A stretch of 64,000 nucleotides of DNA from CALECP01 sp964389925 (GCA_964389925.1 CAYMGE010000001.1:62001-126000), one strand, 5' to 3'; shown: positions 17,661-26,946, counted from the stretch's first letter. Notes: generated from the sequence alone by a model not told the origin. Translations and numbers: made by a program.

Positions 17661-18556
17661 CCTTTTATCATCCGTTCATAAGATTTCTTTTGCTGTTCAA
17701 CGGCCGCAACCGTGTTGTTCATCAGCATTGTTAAGGTCATCGGCCCTACCCCCCCCGGAACAGGCGTTATCCAACCAGCCACCTCGCTGACGCTTTCAAA
17801 ATCAACATCGCCGACCGTTTTCATCTTCTGTTCCCCGTTTTCGTCCGTCACCTCAACTTGGTTGATACCAATATCGATTACGGCCGCGCCCGGCTTCACC
17901 ATATCTCCCGTGATGAGACTCGCCTTGCCAACAGCGACAAAGATCGCGTCAGCACGCCGCGTATGTGCTGAGAGATTGCGCGTTCCGTGATGGCATATCG
18001 TCACCGTTGCCAAATCCGCCATTAAATGCAGGGCAATAGGCTTCCCTACAATCTCGGAATGCCCCACCACAACCACCTCAAGCCCCTTCATCTCAAGCCC
18101 TGTCGCCTTCAATAACTCTACTGAAGCCAACGATGTACACGGCCCTAATACAAAATCGTCGTACACGACCTTGCCGATATTGGCAGGGTGCATACCCTCG
18201 ACATCTTTGTGTGGCGAAATCGCGCCTTGAATCGTTTGCAGGTCGATGTGGGGCGGCACAGGTCGTTGCAAGATGATGCCTGTGATGCGTGGGTCTGCGT
18301 TCATCGCCTGAATCGTGGCGAGCATCTCTCGATTGGAGATGTCGTGCTTGAACTTACGGTTTTCAAACTGGATGCCCATTTTCGCCGCAACGCGCTTCTG
18401 GTTGCGAATGTAAAGGTATGCGGCTGGATTATGCCCAATCTCTAGCGAGGCTAATTTCGGTGACCACCCTCGCTCTTTCAGCCAATTTACTCGCTCTTTA
18501 ATTTCTTTGCGAATCGGCCGACTAACCTCACTACCCTTCAACAACTTATAATCCAT
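17657..18556 (-). CDS. folD: Bifunctional methylene-THF dehydrogenase/cyclohydrolase FolD
   Basis: FolD converts 5,10-methylene-THF to 10-formyl-THF in two steps using NAD(P). Visible signatures are AAYLYIRNQKRVAAKMGI (catalytic Lys in the YXXXK-type motif), GIILQRPVPPHID, GPCTSLASVELL, VVVGHSEIVGKPIALHL (nucleotide-binding loop) and PVPGGVGPMTLTMLMNNT at the C-terminus. At 299 residues it is full length. It is co-translated with the redoxin-like gene downstream. Folate one-carbon flux also feeds methyl transfer, but no direct link to the MttB-like gene can be shown. Confidence 0.96.
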   Translation of the reverse strand: MDYKLLKGSEVSRPIRKEIKERVNWLKERGWSPKLASLEIGHNPAAYLYIRNQKRVAAKMGIQFENRKFKHDISNREMLATIQAMNADPRITGIILQRPVPPHIDLQTIQGAISPHKDVEGMHPANIGKVVYDDFVLGPCTSLASVELLKATGLEMKGLEVVVVGHSEIVGKPIALHLMADLATVTICHHGTRNLSAHTRRADAIFVAVGKASLITGDMVKPGAAVIDIGINQVEVTDENGEQKMKTVGDVDFESVSEVAGWITPVPGGVGPMTLTMLMNNTVAAVEQQKKSYERMIKG

Positions 18557-18672
18557 CTGTACTCCTTGGGGTCTGAAAATGACCCTGTGGTAATTGGCAT
18601 GAGTTTAACACATTCGCTAGACGTGCAAAAAGAGTGGCACGCACACACATTTTGTCTCGTTTCTCAAAAAAT

Positions 18673-18709
18673 AAAAAGAGACATAAGAAAAACTCTTATG
18701 CCTCTTTTT
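18673..18709. terminator. Strong terminator downstream of the Lys/Ala-rich LysM gene
   Basis: A 16-bp stem AAAAAGAGACATAAGA/TCTTATGCCTCTTTTT with one mismatch and a 5-base loop is flanked by A-runs on one side and T-runs on the other. On the minus strand the hairpin is followed by TTTTTATTTTTT, giving a canonical terminator for the LysM gene; on the plus strand it could also stop transcription. Confidence 0.85.
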
Positions 18710-18748
18710 GTGACAAACTATGTTTATCTCTTTAACCAAAGGTCAATG

Positions 18749-20020
18749 TTATGCGTTTGGAATTTTGATGACCTGGCCCGGGTAGATCAAGCTAGGGTTC
18801 TTGATGACATCACGGTTTGCTGCCGCGATTTCTCGCCAGCGGTTTGCGCTGCCGTAGAAGCGCAGAGCGATGTGGCTCAATGTGTCACCGCGTTGAATGG
18901 TGTAGGTCTTAATCTGTTGTTGCGGCTCAACGACTTCAGCAACTGCTTCTGTCGCTGCTTCTGCTTTTGTTGCAACCGTATCGGCCGCGCCCGCAACCGC
19001 GCCTGTGACAGCCCCAGCAGCCTTACCGACCATTGATTTTGCTTTATTAGCAGCATCAGCAGCGGCTTGTTTAGCAGCAGCAGCTTTCTCAGCAGCAGCT
19101 TTCTCAGCGGCAGCCTTTGCAGCAGCAGCCTTTGCAGCAGCTTCTTGTGCAGCCTTCGCAGCAGCCTCTTCAGTTGCTTTCTTGGCAGCAGCAGCTCTAG
19201 CAGCGGCTTCCTCACGCGCTTTCTTGGCAGCAGCCTCTTTCGCAGCAGCCTCTTTCGCAGCTTTAGCAGCGGCCGCTTCACGTGCCTGCTTTTCAGCTTC
19301 AGCTTTAGCTTTTGCAGCAGCCTCTTCCTTCGCTTTCTTTGCACGTCGTGCCGCTGCACGTGCCTCAACCGCCGCCTTACGCCGCTTTTCAGCCGCACGC
19401 TCGGCCGCCGCCGCACGTCGCGCTTCAGCGCGTTTCGCCGCCGCCGCTTTTTGTGCTTCACGTTCAGCCGCCTCAGCAGCAGCAGCGCGTGCATCGGCCG
19501 CAGCTTTTGCCTTGGCAGCACGTGCATCAGCCGCACGCTCACGCGCTAAACGCTCACGAGTCTGACGAGCGCGTTCTGCACCGGCCGTTGCCTTCAATGC
19601 TTTTGCAATCGCCTCAATCGCCTTTTCTTCTTCTTCTGAACGGTCGCTTTTCGCCAAAAGCCCTTCTTTACTCGCATCAGCAATCGCACCTGCGGCATCC
19701 ATCAGGAATTCACGCATCGCGTCGCCTTCTGCATCAGACACCTTTTTGTCGAGTAGGGAACCAATTTCTTTCAGTTGGACAAGTGCTTCGTCATAGCCTG
19801 CCTTATCATGCTGGTTTGCTTCGGTCTGTTCTTCAAGCACTTGCTCGACGATGGGATCACGTGTCTCATACTCGTCAACATATTTGTCAAATGCCAAATT
19901 TTCACGCCGGCGCTCGAAGAGGCCAGTCTTTTCCGCGCCCGACATTGCAGCGAAGACCCATTCGGCCGAGTCGCGCACTAATTCCCACTCACTACTTGTA
20001 AAGTCTCGTTTACTTGCCAT
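18749..20020 (-). CDS. Lys/Ala/Glu-rich coiled-coil protein with C-terminal LysM domain
   Basis: This 423-residue protein has an N-terminal acidic helical domain (about 1-150), a long region of about 200 residues made almost wholly of Ala, Lys, Glu and Arg in AAAKAA-type repeats (about 150-360), expected to be a continuous helix or coiled coil, and a single LysM domain (TYTIQRGDTLSHIALRFYGS to YPGQVIKIPNA, about 375-423). No signal peptide or membrane helix is visible, so the LysM module may be cytoplasmic, as in BON/LysM proteins such as YgaU. A strong ribosome binding site AAAGGAG lies just upstream (about 20027-20033). The low-complexity part resembles histone-like AlaLys tails that bind DNA, which is inference. 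Confidence 0.85.
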   Translation of the reverse strand: MASKRDFTSSEWELVRDSAEWVFAAMSGAEKTGLFERRRENLAFDKYVDEYETRDPIVEQVLEEQTEANQHDKAGYDEALVQLKEIGSLLDKKVSDAEGDAMREFLMDAAGAIADASKEGLLAKSDRSEEEEKAIEAIAKALKATAGAERARQTRERLARERAADARAAKAKAAADARAAAAEAAEREAQKAAAAKRAEARRAAAAERAAEKRRKAAVEARAAARRAKKAKEEAAAKAKAEAEKQAREAAAAKAAKEAAAKEAAAKKAREEAAARAAAAKKATEEAAAKAAQEAAAKAAAAKAAAEKAAAEKAAAAKQAAADAANKAKSMVGKAAGAVTGAVAGAADTVATKAEAATEAVAEVVEPQQQIKTYTIQRGDTLSHIALRFYGSANRWREIAAANRDVIKNPSLIYPGQVIKIPNA

Positions 20021-20112
20021 ATTTGCTCCTTTCTATAAAAAACGATCACAAGAGTACGCGCCTCAAGGGGATGTTTGCATATTCTTCTGATCACTTTTAT
20101 TACATTGTTCAA

Positions 20113-20163
20113 CTAAATTACACCTATTAGACAATGGACGGTCTTAACCGTCACCTAATTTAG
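20113..20163. repeat. Nested inverted repeat between rpoC end and LysM gene
   Basis: A perfect hairpin GACGGT-CTTA-ACCGTC (20137-20152) lies inside a second pair of arms CTAAATTA (20113-20120) and TAATTTAG (20156-20163). It lies upstream of the LysM gene on the minus strand, within the only stretch available for its promoter, so it may be an operator or a small palindromic element. No T-run follows, so it is not a terminator. Confidence 0.5.
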
Positions 20164-20197
20164 CTGATTTCCATTAAATTGAACAGGGTTCTTTAAC

Positions 20198-20230
20198 AAA
20201 AAAGCGATACCCACACTGGATACCGCTTTT
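20198..20230 (-). terminator. rpoC terminator
   Basis: On the minus strand AAAAGCGGTATCC pairs with GGGTATCGCTTTT (12-13 bp with one wobble) around a short loop and ends in TTTTTTG. It lies 27 bases after the rpoC stop and is a canonical intrinsic terminator. Confidence 0.85.
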
Positions 20231-20256
20231 GTGATGATGTTACGATAAGCTATCGT

Positions 20257-23200
20257 TTAACGATGTGCTTCTTTATCGCGCTTTGCCGCTTCCGCAATCG
20301 CTTCAAGCACAGCCTCGTCGGTGTCGTCGCCAATCAGCATTGAGGAGAAGTCCAAATCAGCGAGGAACTCAAATTCATCGACAATTTCTTCCTCTTCCTC
20401 TTCCGTCTGGAAGCCTGTACCTGCTGGAATGAGCTTACCGATGATGACGTTCTCTTTGAGACCTACCAACATATCCTCTTTTCCAGCAATCGCTGCCCCA
20501 GCCAACACCTTAATGGTGTGCTGGAAGGAACTGGCTGAGAGGAAACTTTCAGTGTTTAGTGAAGCCTTTGTGATGCCGAGCAGGATAGGTTGTGCCTGTG
20601 CTGGCTCACCCCCCTCTTCGACGACCTCATCATTCACCTGTTGGAAGTTAGCAGACTCGATCAAGTCGCCCGGCAACAGTTCGGTGTCACCCGATGCAGT
20701 CACAACCACTTTGCAAAGCATTTTGCGAATGATGACTTCAAAGTGCTTATCGTTGATGTTTTGACCTTGCGGCCGATAAACTTTCTGGATTTCACGCAGC
20801 AAATAGGTTGTCACTGCGTCGCGTCCTTGAATCTCAAGCACCTGATGCGGATTCTTTGAGCCTTCTGTCAGACCAGCTCCTGCTTGGATCGTTTCGCCGT
20901 CTTCTAAAATGAGACGCATCCCAGCGGGAATCTCATAGTCGCGCTCGTCTTTTGCTTCCCAAACAAGCCGTAGACTGCCTTTCTCAATCGAGTCAATACG
21001 ACCGCGATTGCGGGCTGTCAGTATTTCAGCCTCCTTTTCTGCAATGATGTCGCCCATGTCTACAATCTGACCTTCCGACACCCTGACATCCCACCCTTTG
21101 GGAAGTTCATAAACGTCATCAATCAGCTTGCTTTCCGTCACGAGAACATGGCGCACGCCCTCTGACATATAGATATTTGCAACACCACCAATTTCACTGA
21201 TGACTGCCTCGCCTTTTGGCTTCTGACGAGCTTCAAACAGCTCTTCAACACGAGGGAGACCCTGCGTGATGTCACCACCGCGTGTCGCCGTACCACCTGT
21301 GTGGAACGTGCGGAGCGTCAGCTGTGTGCCGGGTTCGCCGATAGACTGAGCCGCAATAATGCCGACTGCAACGCCCATTTTGACAATTTCGCCAGAGCCT
21401 AGATCAAGGCCATAGCATTTGGCACAAATGCCTGTCGGGTTCTCACAGGTCATAGGTGAGTAGACATCTACTTTGTGCAGCCCTATCATGTCAACCTGAT
21501 GGGCGACCTCTTCTGTAAACATCTCGCCTTCTTCGATAAGCACGTCGCCGCTCTTCGGGTCGAGGAGTGTCTCGGCCGACACCCGGCCCCACAACCTATC
21601 TGCCAGCGTTTGCTTACCAAAGTTGTCCTCACGACGAACTTCAATCCCTTTCGTTGTGCCACAATCGTCCGCGTGGACGATTACATCCTGTGCGACATCG
21701 ACGAGACGACGGGTTAGATAGCCTGCATCGGCCGTCCGCAATGCCGTATCAGCTAGCCCCTTACGGGAACCATGCGTTGAGATAAAGTACTCTTGCGCTG
21801 TCAACCCATCGCGGAAGTTCGACTTAATCGGAACGGGAATAATGCGTCCTTGCGGATCCGCCATCATACCACGCATTCCAGCCAACTGCGTGATTGGGCC
21901 GAGTCCACCTTTTGTCGAGCCAGACAGAGCCATAATTGCAATCGCCCCATCAGGGTCCATTGCCTTTGTGACAGCTTCCTGCACATCTTCCTTCGCCTCA
22001 TTCCAGAGGTCAACGGTGCGCTGATACTGCTCATCGGCCGTCAGCAAACCACGTCGGAAGTTGCGATCAATGCGGTCAACACGTTGCTGTGCTTCTACCA
22101 AAATGTCTGTGCGACGCTGTGGTACATTCAAGTCGGTAACCGCGATGGAAACACCTGAGCGTGTCGCGTATTTGAAGCCGAGGTTTTTGATGTTGTCGGC
22201 CATCTCAATCGTCTGTTCGACACCCAGAAGTTTGTAAGCCTGATTGACCAAATCATTGACCGCGCCCTTGTTGAGCATACGGTTGATAAAGTGAATCTCC
22301 TCTGGAAGATAGCTATTAAACACCACGCGCCCGGGCGTTGTTTGGATAACGCGCGTTTCTGGCTCCCCAATTGTTGTACGCTGCGTACCAGCATCATCGA
22401 CGTAATTTGTCGAGACGAGAACATTGATCTTGGCGTGCAGGTGAATCTGGTTTAGTGCAAGTGCTGCCTCTACCTCGTTCATCGAGCTAAACGAACGCCC
22501 CTCACCGAGCGCACCATCGCGCTCCATCGTCAAGAAGTATACGCCCAGAACCATATCCTTTGATGGCCCCATAATCGGCCGACCATCCGCCGGTTTCAGC
22601 AAATTCTTGGATGCCAACAGCCGTTCTTTTGCTTCCTTCACAGCCTTTTCTGAGAGTGGCACGTGAACAGCCATCTGGTCGCCGTCAAAGTCCGCGTTAA
22701 ACGCTGAACAGACGAGTGGATGGAGGCGAATCGCCTTCCCTTCAACCAGTTTGGGCATGAAGGCTTGGATACCGAGACGATGCAAAGTGGGTGCGCGGTT
22801 GAGCAGAATCGGCCGATCTTGCGTCGCCTCTTCCAATGCTGCCCACACTTCTGGCCCTTGCCGCTCGATCACGCGCCGTGCGCCCTTGACGTTGCTGGCA
22901 TGACCTTCGTCGATCAGCCGTGAAATGACAAACGGACGGAAAAGCTCCAGCGCCATCACTTTTGGCAAACCACATTCGCCAACTTTGAGCGTCGGGCCGA
23001 CGACGATGACAGAGCGTCCCGAATAGTCAACACGCTTACCGAGCAAGTTACGACGGAAACGCCCCTTCTTACCCTTGAGCATATCCGACAGCGATTTCAA
23101 CTCCCGACGACCGCGGCGACTCAAGGCCTTACCGCGCTGGCTGTTGTCGATCAGGCTGTCAACCGCCTCTTGCAACATGCGCTTCTCATTGCGAATGATG

Positions 23201-24564
23201 ACATCAGGCGCACCGAGATCGAGCAGTCGCTTCAAGCGATTATTGCGGTTAATGACGCGACGATAGAGATCGTTTAGGTCAGATGTTGCAAAGCGACCAC
23301 CATCTAGCTGAACCATCGGCCGCAAATCGGGTGGAATCACAGGCAGTGCTGTCAAGACCATCCACTCCGGCCGATTGCTACTACGGCGCATATCTTCGAC
23401 TACTTTCAGACGCTTTGTCGCCCGTTTTGCAGCCTGCTTGGAGCGCGTTGTCCGCACTTCGCGCCACAAATCACGCGCCAGCTTGTCCAAATCCATATCT
23501 TTCAGGATGTCAAAGAACGCCTCTGCGCCCATGCTAGCCCGAAAAACGTTGCCAAATTTGCTCTTATATTCGCGGTATTCTGTCTCGTTGAGGAACATCC
23601 CTTGCAGCAACCCTTCAAGCTGTTCGCGGCTTGTTTGAGCAAGTTGGCGCAGGCGGGTCAAACGCGAGCCATATTGGTCACGCACATCCTGTGACGCAGC
23701 GGCATATTCCTCACTGAGCGCATCGATCTCCCGTTTCATGCGGCCGCGCTCAGACTCTTTCTCTTCTTCTATATCAACTTGAGCAATGCTGAGACGATCT
23801 GTTGTCGTGTCCTGAATGAGTGAAATGGCACTGTTATCGACCGTGTCACCTTTGTCAACAATCGTGACTTCACCCAATAGGTATTCTTCGGCCGCACGCT
23901 TTCCCAACACGTTGTTAAGGCGCGTCTCTAAGCGTTGTGCCTCAGCAACAATCTCATCCGTGATCTCGCCGATGCGTTCTTCATAGCGTGCATCTATCGC
24001 ATCAAGCTCCGCTCTTAGATCGAGCAGTTGAAGCTGAACATCGTCTGTTCCCGATTCAACTTTGCCCTGAATCTCAGATTCGAGCTTGGCTTCTGCTTGT
24101 TTGAGTTCTTCTTCGAGTCGCTTCAAAGCGCGTTTGCGAGCCTCATCATCTACGCTAGTGACAATATACTGAGCGAAGTAGAGAACGCGGTCGAGGTTGC
24201 GGCGAGAAATGTTGAGCAATGTGCCAAGATAGCTGGGGACACGGCGCGTGTACCAGATATGGGCGACGGGGGCGGCCAATTCAATATGCCCCAAACGCTC
24301 ACGACGCACCGAAGAGCGCGTTACCTCAACACCACATTTATCACAAATAATTCCCTTATAGCGAATATTTTTGTACTTACCACAGTAGCACTGCCAATCT
24401 CGTGTAGGGCCGAAAATTGCCTCGCAAAATAGGCCATCTTTTTCGGGACGTAGACGACGATAATTGATCGTCTCTGGCTTTGTCACTTCACCATATGACC
24501 AGCCGCGAATCTGCTCTGGTGAAGCAAGGCTAATGCGGAGTGAGCGGAAATCTGTTGCATCCAC
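20257..24564 (-). CDS. rpoC: DNA-directed RNA polymerase subunit beta'
   Basis: This is the full-length beta' subunit of RNA polymerase (1435 residues), with the N-terminal zinc finger CYCGKYKNIRYKGIICDKCG, the active-site NADFDGDQMAVH that holds the catalytic magnesium, the bridge-helix/trigger-loop region (GMRGMMADPQGRIIPVPI), the second zinc motif (CENPTGICAKCYG), and the QSIGEPGTQLTLRTFHTGG signature. The GTG at 24564 is chosen because GGAGG lies 8 bases upstream; the longer frame starting with TTG at 24579 would place that ribosome binding site inside the gene. It is one uninterrupted protein, unlike the split cyanobacterial rpoC1/rpoC2. rpoB is not upstream, which is unusual. Confidence 0.97.
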   Translation of the reverse strand: MDATDFRSLRISLASPEQIRGWSYGEVTKPETINYRRLRPEKDGLFCEAIFGPTRDWQCYCGKYKNIRYKGIICDKCGVEVTRSSVRRERLGHIELAAPVAHIWYTRRVPSYLGTLLNISRRNLDRVLYFAQYIVTSVDDEARKRALKRLEEELKQAEAKLESEIQGKVESGTDDVQLQLLDLRAELDAIDARYEERIGEITDEIVAEAQRLETRLNNVLGKRAAEEYLLGEVTIVDKGDTVDNSAISLIQDTTTDRLSIAQVDIEEEKESERGRMKREIDALSEEYAAASQDVRDQYGSRLTRLRQLAQTSREQLEGLLQGMFLNETEYREYKSKFGNVFRASMGAEAFFDILKDMDLDKLARDLWREVRTTRSKQAAKRATKRLKVVEDMRRSSNRPEWMVLTALPVIPPDLRPMVQLDGGRFATSDLNDLYRRVINRNNRLKRLLDLGAPDVIIRNEKRMLQEAVDSLIDNSQRGKALSRRGRRELKSLSDMLKGKKGRFRRNLLGKRVDYSGRSVIVVGPTLKVGECGLPKVMALELFRPFVISRLIDEGHASNVKGARRVIERQGPEVWAALEEATQDRPILLNRAPTLHRLGIQAFMPKLVEGKAIRLHPLVCSAFNADFDGDQMAVHVPLSEKAVKEAKERLLASKNLLKPADGRPIMGPSKDMVLGVYFLTMERDGALGEGRSFSSMNEVEAALALNQIHLHAKINVLVSTNYVDDAGTQRTTIGEPETRVIQTTPGRVVFNSYLPEEIHFINRMLNKGAVNDLVNQAYKLLGVEQTIEMADNIKNLGFKYATRSGVSIAVTDLNVPQRRTDILVEAQQRVDRIDRNFRRGLLTADEQYQRTVDLWNEAKEDVQEAVTKAMDPDGAIAIMALSGSTKGGLGPITQLAGMRGMMADPQGRIIPVPIKSNFRDGLTAQEYFISTHGSRKGLADTALRTADAGYLTRRLVDVAQDVIVHADDCGTTKGIEVRREDNFGKQTLADRLWGRVSAETLLDPKSGDVLIEEGEMFTEEVAHQVDMIGLHKVDVYSPMTCENPTGICAKCYGLDLGSGEIVKMGVAVGIIAAQSIGEPGTQLTLRTFHTGGTATRGGDITQGLPRVEELFEARQKPKGEAVISEIGGVANIYMSEGVRHVLVTESKLIDDVYELPKGWDVRVSEGQIVDMGDIIAEKEAEILTARNRGRIDSIEKGSLRLVWEAKDERDYEIPAGMRLILEDGETIQAGAGLTEGSKNPHQVLEIQGRDAVTTYLLREIQKVYRPQGQNINDKHFEVIIRKMLCKVVVTASGDTELLPGDLIESANFQQVNDEVVEEGGEPAQAQPILLGITKASLNTESFLSASSFQHTIKVLAGAAIAGKEDMLVGLKENVIIGKLIPAGTGFQTEEEEEEIVDEFEFLADLDFSSMLIGDDTDEAVLEAIAEAAKRDKEAHR

Positions 24565-24978
24565 TAGGTAGACCTCCAAAAATAAAATAAAGTCTGTTTT
24601 CCCAAAGTTGCGGTCATTGCCGCGTTATAAATCTCACAAGGGTAAATGCGAGATAAATCGAAGGTTGACAAGGCTATCTGCAATCGTTAGAATGCAGCTA
24701 TCTAAAACGCGCAAAAAGAGCGTTGGGCATGAAATCCCACGCTCTTAGACATTGTGTGTATAGTATCGCCACCCTCACCAGTGAATTTTATCGTTTTTTT
24801 CTACTAAATTCAATACTATCACATAGTTTACTTACGGTAATCCCCTTCGTTTTGTCGTAAAAGAAACCGATATTCCGCTATTCAAGATGGATATTTTGAG
24901 GCTTGCTCCTCTCAAACGGTCAATACCTAGCGATTGGATAATATCTAGGGGATATATTTCATTCTCTTGGGGTAATCT
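24565..24978 (-). promoter_or_regulatory. rpoC upstream region with promoter-like boxes
   Basis: About 415 bases separate rpoC from the membrane-protein gene behind it. On the minus strand TTCACT and TATACA separated by 17 bases (roughly 24761-24789) form a moderate sigma-70-like promoter. Directly after it comes a terminator-like hairpin (24713-24747), then about 150 bases of leader to the GTG start. The region is AT-rich and has no open frame of interest, and no rpoB or rplL relic was seen. Confidence 0.35.
24713..24747 (-). terminator. Intrinsic terminator/possible attenuator in rpoC leader
   Basis: On the minus strand TAAGAGCGTGGG pairs with CCCAACGCTCTT (11 bp with one bulged A) around an 8-base loop, followed by TTTTT. 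It would end transcripts from the upstream membrane-protein gene. If the promoter-like boxes just ahead of it are real, it instead attenuates rpoC transcription. Confidence 0.7.
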
Positions 24979-26946
24979 TTACTGACAAGCATCTAACTTG
25001 AGGCGTAGGGCGTTGTCTGGGAGCGGGGTGCCATCGGCCGAAAATCCCTCCATCCGCTCCCCCGTCGTGTAATCATAAACGCCTAGAAGAACAATTGTAG
25101 GATTGCCACTTTCAGCGAGGATCGCTCGTTCATCCAGCACATCGTAAACACCATTTGGCAATCGGTCAGGCCGCATTCGCAAGGGTGGCGCATCATTTTG
25201 TCCAATCAGCGCACCGTTTTGATCGAGCAGCTGCACAAACAAACTGAGCGTGCTGGATGCGGCAGGATCATTGTTGTGCCAGCGGGAACGGATGGTGATG
25301 TGAGGGGGGCAGTAGTCGGCCGATGCACTCACCAGCCGATAGGGTTCAAATCTCGCCAATACCTCCTCTGATGGAGGGGCAATCCCACCAACTGGCTCAA
25401 AGTGCGTTTCCTGCTCCGTATAGCGCGTCAAAAACCAGTCGCTCTCGACAGGCTCCCACTCTCCTAAACTGTGCTGTGCGTGTACACCATATCCATACGG
25501 TACAGTCGTCAATAGCTCATCCACGCGAAATCCCCAGCTCTGTGGATTATTTTTCAAATTGCGCGTCGTCCACTCTTCGATGAAAAGGTAGTCACCTAAC
25601 TGCTGGGCAAATTCAGCCCCTAATGGGTAGACATTGCGCTCTGGCGCAAGCCATTGCGGATGATTGAGCAAGACGATGCCTTCGTGTCGTTCTTGACGTA
25701 GAACCTCAATACCTTGCGTCAGCTCGGCATAGTCGCTCAAACGGTCACGCACAAAGAGCATATTCGCAATCAAAAGTGCGACGAGGCCAACAGTGCGAAT
25801 GATAGTTTTCCAGCCGTTTATGAATGATGGGTTATTTGTGAGATGAATTTTGACATTGCTGGGCGCGAGAATAGTTGCCCAGATGAGCGCAACACCTACG
25901 CTGCCTAAATAGAGCAAGCGGGGGCCATTGAGCAGATAGCCCGTTGGTAATGGCAAGACAACCAAAGCAGAGGCGAGTAACCACCAACCCCAACCGACCA
26001 ATCCCAACCATGCTCGCCGCCAAAGGGAGAGGAGCAGCGTCAAAATAAATACGGCGAGAATAATCGTCTCGGCCGAAAACAGCGTTCGTTTCGCAATCAA
26101 GGCAAATGGATGACTGCTGCCCTGCATCACATAGAGCAGTTTTGTCCATAGTGCGCCAACCGCGTCATCCCCTTGCGGCGCACGACTAATCGGCAAAAAT
26201 TGGTAAACAACGATATAAACTGTCCCCAACGCAATATAAATCCAATATGGCCTTGTTGCCAAAACGCGACTGCGAAGCGCGGCCGCATTGGACTTTAGGA
26301 ACTGAATCAGCGCACCCAACACACCGAATAAGATAAAAGATTCATGGGTCAAAAGGCCAATGACAAAAATGATCGGTGTTGTGGCTTGCCATCTCTTCTC
26401 TTTAGACATGCTAGTTAGCAAACCCAACAAGATAGCTCCTGTCACGGCGGGGTGAACATTATGACCGTAGACAGCGAGAGCTTGATAAGAGAAAGGGAAA
26501 GCGGCGAAGAGTAAGGCTGTGACCAGTGAACGGTATGAGGGATTGGTGCTACTATTCGCGTGCGAAGATGATGAGAGATTGTAGGTGAAAAGGTAGAGAA
26601 ACGAGGCATTGAGGGCGTGCTGGGCGAGGTTCATGGCATTGTAGAACCATGCAGGGTCGTTGCCAAAGAGGGTACGCGTGAAGAGAATGGGGGTGAAGGT
26701 CATCGGCCGATAAAAGCCAAACGCCTCCGTCGGTAGCCAAACATTTCTCCAATTTAGCCCTTCCGCAATTCGCAGATGCAGCAGCGTGTCATAAATTAGG
26801 GGCATCTTCAGCACAGGCCAGTACAAAGCCAGCGCAAACATAAAAACAGAGAGCGCACCTATTTTCCTACTAATCGCTATCTCCCAAACTGTCGTGCCAA
26901 GATACCCATTGATAGATGGATGAGCGTCGGCCGACCATGTGGACAC
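24979..26946 (-). CDS. Polytopic membrane protein, GT-C glycosyltransferase-like
   Basis: This protein of about 655 residues has roughly ten to twelve membrane helices (about residues 31-460) followed by a soluble C-terminal domain of about 190 residues. An early conserved pattern, YDTLLHLRIAEGLNW...YRPMTFTPILF, and many Trp/Tyr-rich loops recall GT-C type lipid-linked sugar transferases or the TPR-less O-mannosyltransferase-like proteins, but the DXD-type motif is not certain. The GTG at 26946 overlaps mutL by 70 bases; the first in-frame ATG is 26841 but would cut the first helix in half, so the GTG start is tentatively kept. Substrate unknown. Confidence 0.65.
   Translation of the reverse strand: MSTWSADAHPSINGYLGTTVWEIAISRKIGALSVFMFALALYWPVLKMPLIYDTLLHLRIAEGLNWRNVWLPTEAFGFYRPMTFTPILFTRTLFGNDPAWFYNAMNLAQHALNASFLYLFTYNLSSSSHANSSTNPSYRSLVTALLFAAFPFSYQALAVYGHNVHPAVTGAILLGLLTSMSKEKRWQATTPIIFVIGLLTHESFILFGVLGALIQFLKSNAAALRSRVLATRPYWIYIALGTVYIVVYQFLPISRAPQGDDAVGALWTKLLYVMQGSSHPFALIAKRTLFSAETIILAVFILTLLLSLWRRAWLGLVGWGWWLLASALVVLPLPTGYLLNGPRLLYLGSVGVALIWATILAPSNVKIHLTNNPSFINGWKTIIRTVGLVALLIANMLFVRDRLSDYAELTQGIEVLRQERHEGIVLLNHPQWLAPERNVYPLGAEFAQQLGDYLFIEEWTTRNLKNNPQSWGFRVDELLTTVPYGYGVHAQHSLGEWEPVESDWFLTRYTEQETHFEPVGGIAPPSEEVLARFEPYRLVSASADYCPPHITIRSRWHNNDPAASSTLSLFVQLLDQNGALIGQNDAPPLRMRPDRLPNGVYDVLDERAILAESGNPTIVLLGVYDYTTGERMEGFSADGTPLPDNALRLKLDACQ

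Noticed and set aside
18877..20001. Several long open frames on both strands across the Ala/Lys-rich gene
   Set aside because: They are shadows caused by the GC-biased low-complexity codons; their products are Leu/Arg or Ser/Phe-rich nonsense, while the minus-strand frame has a LysM domain, ribosome binding site and terminator.
20257..24564. Split rpoC1/rpoC2 as in cyanobacteria
   Set aside because: The frame is continuous from the N-terminal zinc finger to the C-terminus, so the subunit is not split.
25343..25353. GGTTCAAATCTC resembling a tRNA T-loop
   Set aside because: It lies inside the membrane-protein gene and no acceptor stem or anticodon arm can be built around it.
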